A program made the position numbers and the translations under genes. 64,000 nucleotides of DNA, taken from NCBI RefSeq assembly GCF_019649055.1, contig NW_026570321.1, forward strand, positions 460,073 to 524,072. The letters are read 5' to 3'. The notes under the pieces are model-generated. The model worked only from the letters and a program-made list of their open reading frames with translations. It was not told the DNA's origin and searched no databases. This DNA comes from Paramacrobiotus metropolitanus (taxonomy: Eukaryota > Tardigrada > Eutardigrada > Parachela > Macrobiotidae). How positions within the stretch are numbered: the first letter of the stretch is position 1; every line of letters starts with the position of its first letter. Of this stretch, positions 46,290-55,967 are shown in pieces.

Positions 46290-46603
46290 TTATTTGTTCT
46301 CTCGTCCTTTAGTTATCCGATCAAGAAGTTCTTTTTCGGCTGCATCCTCAGGTTCGCCTTTTTGGGTCAATAAGTCCGTAGGGGTCGGTTTCTTTTTCTT
46401 CTGTTTGGCTTTCCGCTCGTTAATTGCTTTCGCTATATCACGGCCCAATTGTTCAGCTTTTGATTTGACCGCTTCTATCTCCTCTTCTCTCTTTTTTATG
46501 AGGTCATTCTCATTACCGGTAACAGTGCGTGGTTCGAAAAATTCGGGTCACGCTCTGACATCTCAGCGTCCGTACGCTGTTTCGAAAGGTCATCCTTATC
46601 TTC
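46290..46603 (-). pseudogene. frame-shifted C-terminal tail of pol
   Basis: After the pol frame stops at 46596, another frame continues the protein pattern (a further FFEPR motif, then KKREEEIEAVKSKAEQLGR) to a stop at 46290-46292. The shift lies at an A4 run, 46623-46626. A single-base indel, real or from the assembly, cut the tail off. Confidence 0.6.
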
Positions 46604-49600
46604 GGTAGCAGTGCGTGGTTCGAAAAGGATTGTTGCAGGTCCTTTTGGAAGTACGCTCTGGTACTTTAGAGGTCGGTTCGTTGTCTTGTTCCAGTGACCT
46701 TTCTGCCAAATTACCAGCCTCCGCGTTCAACTTGATTGTGACTGCTGTTTCGAAATCCTTATCCTCTTTCTTCTTTCTTCCTCTTTTCTTTGTAGGTTTG
46801 TTTTCTTTTTCCATTTCAGGTAGCGGAGGTGGTTCGAAAAAAGGTTCTTTTTGAGGAGTATGCTCTGCGCCCTTATCCACTTTTTCCTTTTCAGGTAGCA
46901 GAGGTGGTTCGAAAAATTGATTGGTACCATTTTTCGAAGCAAGCTCGGCTTCTTCCGTTTCTTTTTCGTTCATCGTTCGTTGCGAATCTTTCTCGTCGGG
47001 TAATGGCGGATGCCACGGCTTTAAGCGATCAATGGAAACCACTTTTAGATCCGCTTCCTTCTTCGGATTCTGCTCGATGACCTCCGCCTCGTTTGTTCGC
47101 GGGAAGCTAAGAATTTTCCACACTTTATCGTACTTCGACTTGAAATCCGACTGATTTTCTTTTTTTCCTTGTTTAGTATCTTTTGGAAGTCGTATAAGTA
47201 CCAAATCGCCCACCTTGAAATTCGGCTCCGATTTCTTCTTATTATAAATTTCCGCATTTTTCTCATATGCGTCTTTAATGTTACATCTCGCCACTTCTTC
47301 GGCAAAGGTCAAGTTCTTTTTCATGGTCTCCACCCATTCGTCTGGAGTCCCATAATCATCGGGTATATTCGTTTTTGTAACCACATCTTCCGGCATTGTC
47401 ATTTCTCTGCCGTGTAGCATATAGTATGCTGAATATCCCGTTGTGGCGTGCACGACTCTGTTCATCGCCGAAATAACATATGGGAGATACTTGTTGAACT
47501 TTCTTTCGTTTCCCGCTTTCAGGTACTGTGCCAGGCCATCCGCAATCGTTTGCATCTGTCTTTCAACTTGGCCTTGACCTTCCGGATGATACGCCGTTCC
47601 AAATGTGTGTTTAATTTTAAACACATTGGTGACCTTTGCCAAGACTTCGGCTGTAAAGTGTCGTCCGCGATCCGTATGCAGGATGTGCGGTGCTCCGTGT
47701 ACCAATATCACGTGCTTCACGAACACCTTAGCGAATTCTTTAGCCGTTGCTGTTTTCATCGGTACCGCGATCACGTATTTCGTCAGTTGGTCGATAAATA
47801 CCGCTATGTACTTGTATCCACGTTTCTTCGTCGGTAACAAAGGTCCTTTCAAGTCAGCATATACTCGGAAGAACGGATGTCCCACTTTAATCTCTTGCAA
47901 TTTTCCAGGTGGACATTTCCTCGGTGTTTTACGGAACTGACATCCTTGACAGGCGAGTATGTAATTCTTCACGTCTGTACTCATCCTGTCCCAGTAATAT
48001 CGGAGTCTTATTGCTGACAATGTTTTCTCAAATCCCAGATGTCCCGCTGCTTTCTCGTCGTGCAATGCGTGGATTATTGCTCTTCGCATTGACAACGGAA
48101 CAACATATGACCTTTCAAGTTTTCCATTTTTATCCTTTACTCGGTATAATATACCATTCCACAACTGGTAATGCACTTCAAATTTCGATCTTGTTTCCGC
48201 GTCTGGTAGGTGTTCCAATTCGTCTATGATCATTGCCAGATGGGGATCTTTCAACTGTTTATTCCGCAATTGCAAGTTTGAGTCATCAACCTCTTCTTCG
48301 TCACCTTGCAGGTTGACAATGCGAACTGTCGCTGTACTGAGTTCATTCCAATCCTTGATGACCTTGCATCGTGGTAACGGTTTATACCGCTTTTTCGCCT
48401 GTTTTGGGAATCTCAACAGTTTGATTGGGCATTCGTTCAACGCTTGTGCCACTTTGTCCGTTTCCCAAAGGTCATCTCTATTCTCCGCTCTATCATCAAG
48501 TCCCGTGACCTTTCCATTCTGCATTTGAGATTCCGCGTCAAGTCCGGTGACCTTTAAGTCACTAACGGCGGGCAACCAGCTTCTCACTCGGTTCACTTTT
48601 GCTTCGTTTTCAGCCGACTCGTTCGCCGTAGCTGAAGTGACCTTTAATCGTTTCTCCCTCTGTTCCACCATCTGCAGGAACAGCTGTCCAACTTCAATTG
48701 CCGGTTCCTTCGTATCAAACTCCTTCTTGTAATCCTCGAAATTCGGAATCTCATCAAATTCTTCTTCGTGACACGTCGGACCTTCAATTGGCGCTCTGGA
48801 TAACGCGTCCGCGTTGTCACAATATTTTCCCGGTTTGTATTCGATTTTAAATTGGTGACCTTGTAATGCCATTGCCCATCTTGTCAAGCGTGGATTCATT
48901 CCAACTTTATTCGTTTCTGACCTTAGCAAGTTGGTCAGCGCCTGATGGTCCGTCCTTACGGTGAACTCGGCATAATCGATGTACGGCTTGAATTTCCTGA
49001 CAGCGAACACTACTGCCAGACATTCCCATTCTGTTACACCGTAATTCTTCTCCGCTCCATGTAGGACACGACTGGCGTACGCGATCGGATGTCCATCTTG
49101 TGACAGCACGGCTCCGATTCCTTCTTTGCTCGCGTCGCATTCAATGACGGTCGGTTTCGCGGGGTCAAACTTTGCCAGTACTGGACCTTCACACAACAAC
49201 TTCTTCAAACTATTGAACTCTTCTTCATGTACTGCAGTCCAGTCCTTTTTCACGTGTTTATCTTGTCTCAGCAACTCATACAAGTGGCAAGTCTTCTGTG
49301 CGTATCCCATTATGAACTTGCGATAATAATTCGCCAGTCCAAGGAATGACCTTAACTGCCTTTCTGTTTGAGGCCGTTTGAACTCTGAGACCGCGGTGAC
49401 CTTTTCCGGATCCATTCGAATTCCATCTTCACTGAGTATGTGACCCAGGAATCCCATTTGTCTCATTCCAAATTCGCATTTCGTTGGCTTAATCGTGAAT
49501 CCCGCTTCCACCAGACTCATTAAAACATTTCGCAGATTCTGCATGAAAATTTCCCAAGTTTTTCCGGCGAAGATCACGTCGTCGATATACCCGAAAACGC

Positions 49601-52600
49601 AACCCTTTCTTTTCGCTTTCGAAAGTACTTTATCCATACACAATTGAAACGTTGCTGGTCCGTTGCATACGCCGAATGGCATTCTTTTAAATCGGTACAT
49701 TCCATCTTGTGTTACAAAGGTCGTCTTGTTGATTGACGCTGGATCCATTGGGATCTGCCAGAATCCACTTTGTAAGTCCATTTTTCCGTAATATTTGTTG
49801 CCTGCGCACGCGTCGAGCAACTCATCCGGGTTCGGTAGCGGGTAGTTATTCTTTCTCGTCAGCTTATTAAGCATGATGTAATTGACACAAAATCTGGTTC
49901 CCATTGTTCCGTCGCCATTTTTCTTTATCGCCAATACGACTGGAAAACTCCATTCGGCGTCTGACGGTTCAATTACATCTTGTGCTAACATCTCTTCGAT
50001 GTGCTTCGTTATGAACTCACGGCCTGTCCAACTCGTTCTGGCCGGGTTACATTTAACTGGCTTCGCGTCTCCCGTATCGATTACGTGAGTGACCCCTTTC
50101 ACATCTCCATATGGTTTCTTTGATGTGGGTAAGACCTTCCAGAATTCCCAAAACGCGTTGTACACGTCGTTTTTCTGCTCTTGAGTAAGGTCAGGTCCCA
50201 ATTTCAAGTTTTGAATTATCTTTGTAAGTTCAGCTTTCGTGGTATCGTCCACCTCCGGGTCCTCGAGTACGTTCTTTACTGTCCCGGCGTTGACCTTTAC
50301 ATTCTCCATATGTTCATACGGCTCAACGTATCCAAGAAGCTGATTTTTCTTCACGATCCGATATTTGCTACTATGATTGGCAATGACGATTTCGAAGTAT
50401 TTTCCTCTGTGATCGGTCACTCCTGCCAACGGTTGTACTTCAGTTTCTACTTGTGGGACCGGTGTGAACATCAGCTTGTTTTGAGCCGGGGCATATTTTC
50501 CCATCTTGACCTTTACGCGTGTGCAATTTGACGGTTTCAGTTTAATTCGTTGGTCACTGTAGACTTTGATCACGTCTTTGGACATTCTGGCTTTTTCCAC
50601 TTTCAACCTTCTAACTTTGATATCCTTTTCTTTGAGCTCATCTACTTCGTCATCTTCATCCAAGTCCATCAAATCTTCTTGCTCCGAAAGGTCACTTACA
50701 CCTGAATCTTCCGAAGTTGTTGAATTGTCACTTGAACTCGTCCACTCTGAATCCGAATTACTGCTCTCATATTCTTGTGCAGTGGCTTGACCTTTGTTAG
50801 TCATTTCGAGTGGGCGCTCATCAACTCCTTCGTCTTCCGATGAAAGGTCACTTTCACTTTCCCGCGAATCGCTAAGTTTTTTCGCTTTCGAATTTTTGAG
50901 CAGAGGTTTGTCCCCTTCTTTTGCCTTTCGCCCGTTTCGTGCGGCGACTCTTGGGTGACTCCTTGCTACCCGAATTCTCGTTGGTGACCTTTCTGATTGG
51001 TCGGAGTTTGACCTTTCTTCGTCCGATTTTGACTTTTCCAGTTCATTTATTTCTTCGCGGCTCGTTAATGGCTTTTCGGTCAACTCGACCGGCGGACATT
51101 CCTCACCGTTATCGAGTGACCTTTCCCGTTTTTTGCCTCAGTTACTGGGTTTTGCTGTTCATTGGATATCCTTTCAACTTCTCTTTAAACTTCTTCCACA
51201 TTTCGCCCCTCTCCGTTAACATCTGTGCAATGTCGAAGGCCGACTTTGAACTTTCTTCCGTTTCATTCGATTGTCCTTCGGCTATCTCTTGAACTGGTTC
51301 CTCTTTCTCTGCTTCTTTGACAGTCCCTTTATTGGCTTCATCCCGTTGAATTGTTTCGTAACCTTTAGGTCGTTTAGGACCGACGAAGATGCAATTTGCC
51401 ATCAGTTCTTCGGTGACCCATTCATCATTCGGAATCGTTTCATACATGCACCATGTATCGCCACCTCGTTCTGGGTAGTCCACTCCGTCTGGATCTGGTG
51501 CAAAGGTCACCTTTTTCTTTTGCATCAGTCCCGGTGACCTTCTTCTCCGGGTTACTTGTAATTCTCTCATGTCTTTGACATCAAATGTGGGAATTTCTCT
51601 TTCAAATTTATCCCAGTATTTCTCGAATACTTTTTCGTTTCCCTCTTTTAGCGCGTTGTAGTACACTTCAAGTGATTCGTAGACAGGTGTACCAAGTCCT
51701 GCCGGGAAGATGATCGTTCTCCCTTCACCTTTATACATGTGGTTCACACGGAAGTCCCAAAAAAGGTCAACTCTCGCTTCTTCCCACATTTCTCCTTCTT
51801 CGGTCATCTCTTCTATCTCTCTTTCAAATCTCTTTTCGGTTGCTACCGGATCAAGGGGATCTTGGATTCCTTTCTCCACACGTTGCAACCAATGGTTTAA
51901 CCATCTGCCTCTTCCAATTATAAAACTTTCCACGCATGACAACCACGTTCGATATCTATTCCAATGATACCGTTCGATGTGTGGTTTCCACATTTCGTTT
52001 GTCCGCATGATGCTTTTCGCTTTCTTTTGGGCATGACCTTTAAGGTCTGCTAATGCGGCATTACATCTTGGCCATTCGGAAGGGTCATCTTGAGAGGCAT
52101 TTTCACAACATTCCGCGCATTCCCATTGTGGTTGCACTCTGCACGGATCCTCAAAGTAACCGTGGTGACAACTCCCGGCTCGTTCTTCTGGAGTTAATGT
52201 CCTTTGACTCGCTTCAGGTTTAACCTGTTCCTGTACTGTGGTATCTTCCTCACATTCGATTGGAGTCACGCTTTTATCCTCAGAGGATATTTCAATGACC
52301 TCTGGTTCTTTTTCTGTTCGGTGACCTTTCAATTGTTCGAGTGCCTTGTCGCGGATTTCGCCTGTAAACATCTGTTCCTCTTCAACTATTCGTTTCAAAA
52401 CTCGTAACCTTTCACTCTTTTTATCCTTCCCCACTTTAGCCGTCTTTATTTCCAGTGCCTCTGGTACTGGGATAGGCTTTGCCCACTCCATATCTGGCAC
52501 AAGAGATTGTTTCGCTGCAACTGCCGCTTCTTTCTGTGTGGCAATTATCTCTTCAATCGTTGGTGACCTTTCGGTAGCAGGTCGTGGTTCGAAAAAGGGT

Positions 52601-52685
52601 TCCTTTTGAGAATCACGTTCTGTTACTTCCTCTTTGGCTTCATCTGGTAGCCTTTCATTTTGGATAGCAGATCGTGGTTCGAAAA
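46518..52685 (-). repeat. six copies of a tRNA-iMet-like motif inside coding sequence
   Basis: On the plus strand GGTAGCAG, three or four variable bases, then GTGGTTCGAAAA occurs at 46518, 46604, 46819, 46894, 52573 and 52663. The minus-strand RNA reads TTTTCGAACCAC, then CTGCTACC, close to the T-arm and 3' acceptor end of animal initiator Met-tRNA (CUCUGCUACCA). In protein it makes FFEPP or FEPR peptides. Confidence 0.65.
46596..51083 (-). CDS. pol: pol: reverse transcriptase, RNase H, integrase
   Basis: A 1495-residue frame. An acidic N-terminal region (1-160) is followed by RT with the active site YIDD at residues 499-502, then RNase H starting at D650 (CDASKEGIG; TEWECLA; RTDHQAL). Integrase follows, with its HHCC zinc domain (HDEKAAGHLGFEK to CQGC) and catalytic D1077, D1138 and E1174, the last two separated by 35 residues. 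A GPY/F-like C-terminal part (KVGDLVLIRLPKD) and a Pro-rich tail with FFEPPPLPE repeats finish it. All RT and integrase catalytic residues are present, so the enzyme could be active. It copies element RNA into DNA and inserts it into the genome. A single-base indel near 46623 truncates the tail. Confidence 0.95.
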   Translation of the reverse strand: MTEKPLTSREEINELEKSKSDEERSNSDQSERSPTRIRVARSHPRVAARNGRKAKEGDKPLLKNSKAKKLSDSRESESDLSSEDEGVDERPLEMTNKGQATAQEYESSNSDSEWTSSSDNSTTSEDSGVSDLSEQEDLMDLDEDDEVDELKEKDIKVRRLKVEKARMSKDVIKVYSDQRIKLKPSNCTRVKVKMGKYAPAQNKLMFTPVPQVETEVQPLAGVTDHRGKYFEIVIANHSSKYRIVKKNQLLGYVEPYEHMENVKVNAGTVKNVLEDPEVDDTTKAELTKIIQNLKLGPDLTQEQKNDVYNAFWEFWKVLPTSKKPYGDVKGVTHVIDTGDAKPVKCNPARTSWTGREFITKHIEEMLAQDVIEPSDAEWSFPVVLAIKKNGDGTMGTRFCVNYIMLNKLTRKNNYPLPNPDELLDACAGNKYYGKMDLQSGFWQIPMDPASINKTTFVTQDGMYRFKRMPFGVCNGPATFQLCMDKVLSKAKRKGCVFGYIDDVIFAGKTWEIFMQNLRNVLMSLVEAGFTIKPTKCEFGMRQMGFLGHILSEDGIRMDPEKVTAVSEFKRPQTERQLRSFLGLANYYRKFIMGYAQKTCHLYELLRQDKHVKKDWTAVHEEEFNSLKKLLCEGPVLAKFDPAKPTVIECDASKEGIGAVLSQDGHPIAYASRVLHGAEKNYGVTEWECLAVVFAVRKFKPYIDYAEFTVRTDHQALTNLLRSETNKVGMNPRLTRWAMALQGHQFKIEYKPGKYCDNADALSRAPIEGPTCHEEEFDEIPNFEDYKKEFDTKEPAIEVGQLFLQMVEQREKRLKVTSATANESAENEAKVNRVRSWLPAVSDLKVTGLDAESQMQNGKVTGLDDRAENRDDLWETDKVAQALNECPIKLLRFPKQAKKRYKPLPRCKVIKDWNELSTATVRIVNLQGDEEEVDDSNLQLRNKQLKDPHLAMIIDELEHLPDAETRSKFEVHYQLWNGILYRVKDKNGKLERSYVVPLSMRRAIIHALHDEKAAGHLGFEKTLSAIRLRYYWDRMSTDVKNYILACQGCQFRKTPRKCPPGKLQEIKVGHPFFRVYADLKGPLLPTKKRGYKYIAVFIDQLTKYVIAVPMKTATAKEFAKVFVKHVILVHGAPHILHTDRGRHFTAEVLAKVTNVFKIKHTFGTAYHPEGQGQVERQMQTIADGLAQYLKAGNERKFNKYLPYVISAMNRVVHATTGYSAYYMLHGREMTMPEDVVTKTNIPDDYGTPDEWVETMKKNLTFAEEVARCNIKDAYEKNAEIYNKKKSEPNFKVGDLVLIRLPKDTKQGKKENQSDFKSKYDKVWKILSFPRTNEAEVIEQNPKKEADLKVVSIDRLKPWHPPLPDEKDSQRTMNEKETEEAELASKNGTNQFFEPPLLPEKEKVDKGAEHTPQKEPFFEPPPLPEMEKENKPTKKRGRKKKEDKDFETAVTIKLNAEAGNLAERSLEQDNEPTSKVPERTSKRTCNNPFRTTHCYRR

Positions 52686-55386
52686 GGTTCGAATTACGCT
52701 CTCGTTCCAAGTTCTCAGTTGCTGGTGACCTTTCGTCTTCCTTTCCCAGTGCCTCTGGTACTGGGATGACTTTTCCGACTTTTCCATTTTCATTTTTCGT
52801 TTCCAGTGCCTCTGGTACTGGGATAATTTCTTCCTGCTGCACTTTTGTCATTCCCGGTGCCTCTGGTACTGGGATGACCTTTTCTCTTCCCTTCTGTGCC
52901 AGCAAGGTCCGATTTAATGTCTTTTCGATCTCCTGCTGGATTACTTGCAACTGCTCAAATGGTGACAGTTCTTTTCGCGTCATCTTTTTCTTTTCGTTTC
53001 CCGGTGCCTCTGGTACTGGGATTAGCGCTTTATTAACAGTTTGAGCCCTTTCCTGTTTTGCAAGTTCGGTGACCTTTCCGACTTGTACTTTGGCAACTGG
53101 TTTTGGGTCATCTTCTTTTTCTTCTTCACCTTCATTATCCAACAGTACAAATTTCTTTTCCAAGAAGTCGAATCCCAGTAACACTTGTACGTCGTCACAC
53201 TTCGGTCGGACGTAGAAGGAATGTTCGCTTGTCTTCTTTCGTAAGGTCACTGGTGCTACACAGTAGTGCGTCACCAGGAATCCTGACGTTCCGCTAATTC
53301 CGTTAATCTTCACCAATCTATCTGGTGGCAATGGGAGCATATGAAGTCCATTCTTCTCGCAAAACGGTTTGCTGATCAGCGACGTCTCAGCGCCGGTGTC
53401 CAACATTGCGTTGACCTTTATGTCTCCCACTTTCACTTCATGTGTGTATGCTTCAATTCTCTTAGGCAATTTTCCGTTTTGAATCTTCAGTGTGTGAATC
53501 TTACATTTCACAGGGATAAGCGATACTGGTCCTGGATCCATATCGGGAAGCACTTGTCCTTTTGCTGGAGTGCTATGACCTTTCAGTATCTCGCTCAACT
53601 TATCAATCCTGTGTGGAACGTTAGTCCGAACATCGTAATATTTTCGCGGCTTTTCTTTATCTGTTCGCTTCTCTGTAGCCATTTTATCACCGGTGACCTT
53701 TTCCACCTTCTGCACTTGCTCATTTGCTTTTGTGCCATCCATGTGACCTTTAGTCACTTCATTTATCGTCTGATGGATCAATTCCTCTTTACGGTTTTCA
53801 TTTCGCTTATCTCTCAGCTTCTGAATGACTTCGCTTGTTATTTGGTCAGCTCGCTTCAATTCGTCTTCTTCGCTATCTTTCATCTCATCTGGTGACCTTT
53901 CATATGTAACCATGTCATATCCTTTTTCGGTCATCCATTCGATCACCTTCGCGGAGATTTCATTGTTCGTTTTCGTCTGATCAATTTGTGAAGACATTCC
54001 GTCTGTTCGGGCTGGTGACTTGTCATTGGCATCCTTTTTCAGCGCCTCCGATAAGTCCCGTGACCTTTCAACTGTGTTACTCTGTTTCGTTTGCGCCATT
54101 TCATTTGACCGTCCTTTTTGTTCATTTTGCGCTAAGTCCTGTGACCTTTCGTTGCGCTTCATGACAAATCCGCCACCTGTCAGCTTTTGTATGGGGACTT
54201 TTTCTCCGTAATTCGGCGGTTTATCCTGTGGCGGGGCATTGCGTGAATGATTCCAGTCAGCTAATGTCTTCTTATATTCCTCTGGATTGAATACTGGGAT
54301 GGGGTTCGGTGACCCTTGCGCTGGTTTCCCGGTAACCAACTCTTCTAGTCGCTTTCTTTCACATTGCGTTCGCAACTGTTGCATGTCCCAGTAGTCCTCT
54401 TGTGACATTTTCGCTTTCTGCTTTGCCTTCGGCGTTACGGGTATCCACATCCCGTGATTCCCATTCGGTCTGTAGGCCACTTTTTGCCAGATTTCCTTCC
54501 GTTGCAGCGTTATTGCATCTACAAGTGAGTCATCGGAGTTCTGTGCCATTTCATTATTCTTTTGCTGCGCTGTTCGCAGTGTCAAGTCTGTTTCTTGACC
54601 TTTTAACACGACGCTATCGCCGTGACCTTTGGCGTTCACACCTGCTCCGTGACCTTTCGCTTGAACTTTTCCAACAGAAGGTGACCTTTCATCTTTACTA
54701 ATGACGGTGATATTCTGCTTAATCCATTCTTGCCTTATTCGCTTCTCTTCTTCGTCTTCTGAACAATTCCAAAACTTTGGCTTCGGCTCCCCGTTACAAT
54801 CGCAACTTGGCTCATTCGCCTTATCGTTTTCTGCCAAAAATTTTCGGAATTTCGCGTGCTGCTCGTTTTCTTCTTGCGCAGTATCGTTCTGCGGTTTCTT
54901 CTGATTAAGCAGCGCCTGTTTAATCTTTGCGTTCCGTTGTGCGCGTCGTTGCGCTAACACTTCTTCGCTGCAATACGGTGACCTTTCATTTTGCTGCACT
55001 TTTTGCAGTGTCGCGCTACCGTCACGACAATTTCCACTCGCAGTACCATTCTGCGGTGACCTTTGGTCCCGTTGCGCGCTTCCACTCGCAGTACCATTCT
55101 GCGGTGACCTTTTATCCACTTGAACGTTTCCGCTCGCAGTACCATTCTGCGGTGACCTTTCGTTCCCTTGTACTGGTTTCCCGATAACCAGTCCGTTTTG
55201 CTGCTGTGACGGCATCCATATAGCCGTTCCATTTCCTTTTTGCGATGACGGCATCCGTATAGCCGTTTCTCTTTGCTGTGGCGGCATCCATCTAGCCGTT
55301 TCTTGTGGTTGCGGCATCCATATAGCCGGTCCATTTTGCTTTTTCGCTGACGGCATCCATATAGCCGTTGCAGTGGTCACGTTCAC
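51142..55386 (-). CDS. pro: protease polyprotein region of the giant element
   Basis: A 1414-residue frame between the Gag parts and pol. The retropepsin core is near residues 645-760: a strand, then DTGA at D663-A666, a mid-domain flap region and LLGFDFLEKK near the end, which fits the ILGxDFL signature. A single catalytic Asp per chain means it works as a dimer. The flanks are long and disordered, and built from peptide repeats: AIWMP (N-terminal 70 residues), QNGTASG with RSP (70-125) and IPVPEA (about 790-980). These peptides follow repeated DNA units (listed separately). A Cys/His-rich segment (CHHGYFEDPC, CAECCENA) near 1080-1115 could bind zinc. The frame overlaps neither neighbour; the gap to pol is about 60 bases, so a stop or frame change must be bypassed. 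Confidence 0.85.
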   Translation of the reverse strand: MNVTTATAIWMPSAKKQNGPAIWMPQPQETARWMPPQQRETAIRMPSSQKGNGTAIWMPSQQQNGLVIGKPVQGNERSPQNGTASGNVQVDKRSPQNGTASGSAQRDQRSPQNGTASGNCRDGSATLQKVQQNERSPYCSEEVLAQRRAQRNAKIKQALLNQKKPQNDTAQEENEQHAKFRKFLAENDKANEPSCDCNGEPKPKFWNCSEDEEEKRIRQEWIKQNITVISKDERSPSVGKVQAKGHGAGVNAKGHGDSVVLKGQETDLTLRTAQQKNNEMAQNSDDSLVDAITLQRKEIWQKVAYRPNGNHGMWIPVTPKAKQKAKMSQEDYWDMQQLRTQCERKRLEELVTGKPAQGSPNPIPVFNPEEYKKTLADWNHSRNAPPQDKPPNYGEKVPIQKLTGGGFVMKRNERSQDLAQNEQKGRSNEMAQTKQSNTVERSRDLSEALKKDANDKSPARTDGMSSQIDQTKTNNEISAKVIEWMTEKGYDMVTYERSPDEMKDSEEDELKRADQITSEVIQKLRDKRNENRKEELIHQTINEVTKGHMDGTKANEQVQKVEKVTGDKMATEKRTDKEKPRKYYDVRTNVPHRIDKLSEILKGHSTPAKGQVLPDMDPGPVSLIPVKCKIHTLKIQNGKLPKRIEAYTHEVKVGDIKVNAMLDTGAETSLISKPFCEKNGLHMLPLPPDRLVKINGISGTSGFLVTHYCVAPVTLRKKTSEHSFYVRPKCDDVQVLLGFDFLEKKFVLLDNEGEEEKEDDPKPVAKVQVGKVTELAKQERAQTVNKALIPVPEAPGNEKKKMTRKELSPFEQLQVIQQEIEKTLNRTLLAQKGREKVIPVPEAPGMTKVQQEEIIPVPEALETKNENGKVGKVIPVPEALGKEDERSPATENLERERNSNLFEPRSAIQNERLPDEAKEEVTERDSQKEPFFEPRPATERSPTIEEIIATQKEAAVAAKQSLVPDMEWAKPIPVPEALEIKTAKVGKDKKSERLRVLKRIVEEEQMFTGEIRDKALEQLKGHRTEKEPEVIEISSEDKSVTPIECEEDTTVQEQVKPEASQRTLTPEERAGSCHHGYFEDPCRVQPQWECAECCENASQDDPSEWPRCNAALADLKGHAQKKAKSIMRTNEMWKPHIERYHWNRYRTWLSCVESFIIGRGRWLNHWLQRVEKGIQDPLDPVATEKRFEREIEEMTEEGEMWEEARVDLFWDFRVNHMYKGEGRTIIFPAGLGTPVYESLEVYYNALKEGNEKVFEKYWDKFEREIPTFDVKDMRELQVTRRRRSPGLMQKKKVTFAPDPDGVDYPERGGDTWCMYETIPNDEWVTEELMANCIFVGPKRPKGYETIQRDEANKGTVKEAEKEEPVQEIAEGQSNETEESSKSAFDIAQMLTERGEMWKKFKEKLKGYPMNSKTQ
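52452..53020 (-). repeat. five hairpin-forming repeats encoding IPVPEA
   Basis: CCCAGT/CCCGGT, GCCTCTGGT, ACTGGG occurs at 52452, 52745, 52803, 52853 and 53000. Each copy is nearly self-complementary, with a stem of about 9 bp and a TCT loop. In frame they give IPVPEALG or IPVPEAPG. Confidence 0.75.
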
Positions 55387-55415
55387 TGCAGTACCATTCT
55401 GCAGTGGTGACCTTT
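55036..55415 (-). repeat. tandem coding repeats with hairpin potential (QNGTASG and AIWMP units)
   Basis: Four copies of CGCAGTACCATTCTGCG-like units (stem CGCAG/CTGCG) are each followed by GTGACCTTT (55036, 55083, 55132, 55384). About six copies of CGGCATCCATATAGCCG-like units (stem CGGC/GCCG) lie at 55200-55375. Confidence 0.75.
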
Positions 55416-55466
55416 CCCTTTTATCCGGTGGTTTAGGGTCGGGTCGATCAGTAGGCTCACCGGTGC

Positions 55467-55967
55467 CTACTGATCTTGCCCGTTTCCCTGAACCGGCGCC
55501 CCTCCTTGTTGCGCGCCCTGCACATTTCCCTGCTGTTGATCATTCACCGGGCCGCCTCCGTTTGGCTGGCCACCACCCTGTTGGTAGTTTCCGCCTCCAT
55601 TTCCACCGCCTCTGTAATTTCCGCGGCCATAGCCTCTGTTCCTTCCTCTGAAGCCGCCGCGGCCGAAGCCACCACGGCCGTAGCCGCCATTCTGGCCACC
55701 GCCATTTCCATTTCCGTAGTTTCCGTTGCCCTGCTGGTTCTGAAAGTTTGCTTTCGCCTGGTACCATTGCGTGATCAGGTCATATCCATTTGCGACCGCT
55801 TGGCGCCAACCACCGAGCCCGCGCAGTCGTTGCCACTCGTTGAAGGCAAACAGGTTTGGGTTCTGTTCCGGTGGTGTGTTGGCGAATTTGCATCCCTGGG
55901 TCTGGTGGTTGCCATACATACAGTATTGGCACATCTGAACGTTGTTCGCCACCCATCCGTCAATCAT
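55467..55967 (-). CDS. gag: Gag nucleocapsid part: CCHC knuckle and RGG tail
   Basis: A 166-residue frame with a perfect C-x2-C-x4-H-x4-C zinc knuckle (C13, C16, H21, C26) and a long Gly/Arg/Asn-rich tail with RGG boxes (about 78-130), both typical of RNA packaging. It lies in a different frame from the capsid ORF. Reading upstream in this frame, Gly/Asn/Gln-rich sequence continues to the C4 run at 56128-56131 (G4 on the coding strand), where it meets the capsid ORF. One missing base or a programmed -1 slip there would join them. Homopolymer error is the simplest cause. Confidence 0.85.
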   Translation of the reverse strand: MIDGWVANNVQMCQYCMYGNHQTQGCKFANTPPEQNPNLFAFNEWQRLRGLGGWRQAVANGYDLITQWYQAKANFQNQQGNGNYGNGNGGGQNGGYGRGGFGRGGFRGRNRGYGRGNYRGGGNGGGNYQQGGGQPNGGGPVNDQQQGNVQGAQQGGAPVQGNGQDQ

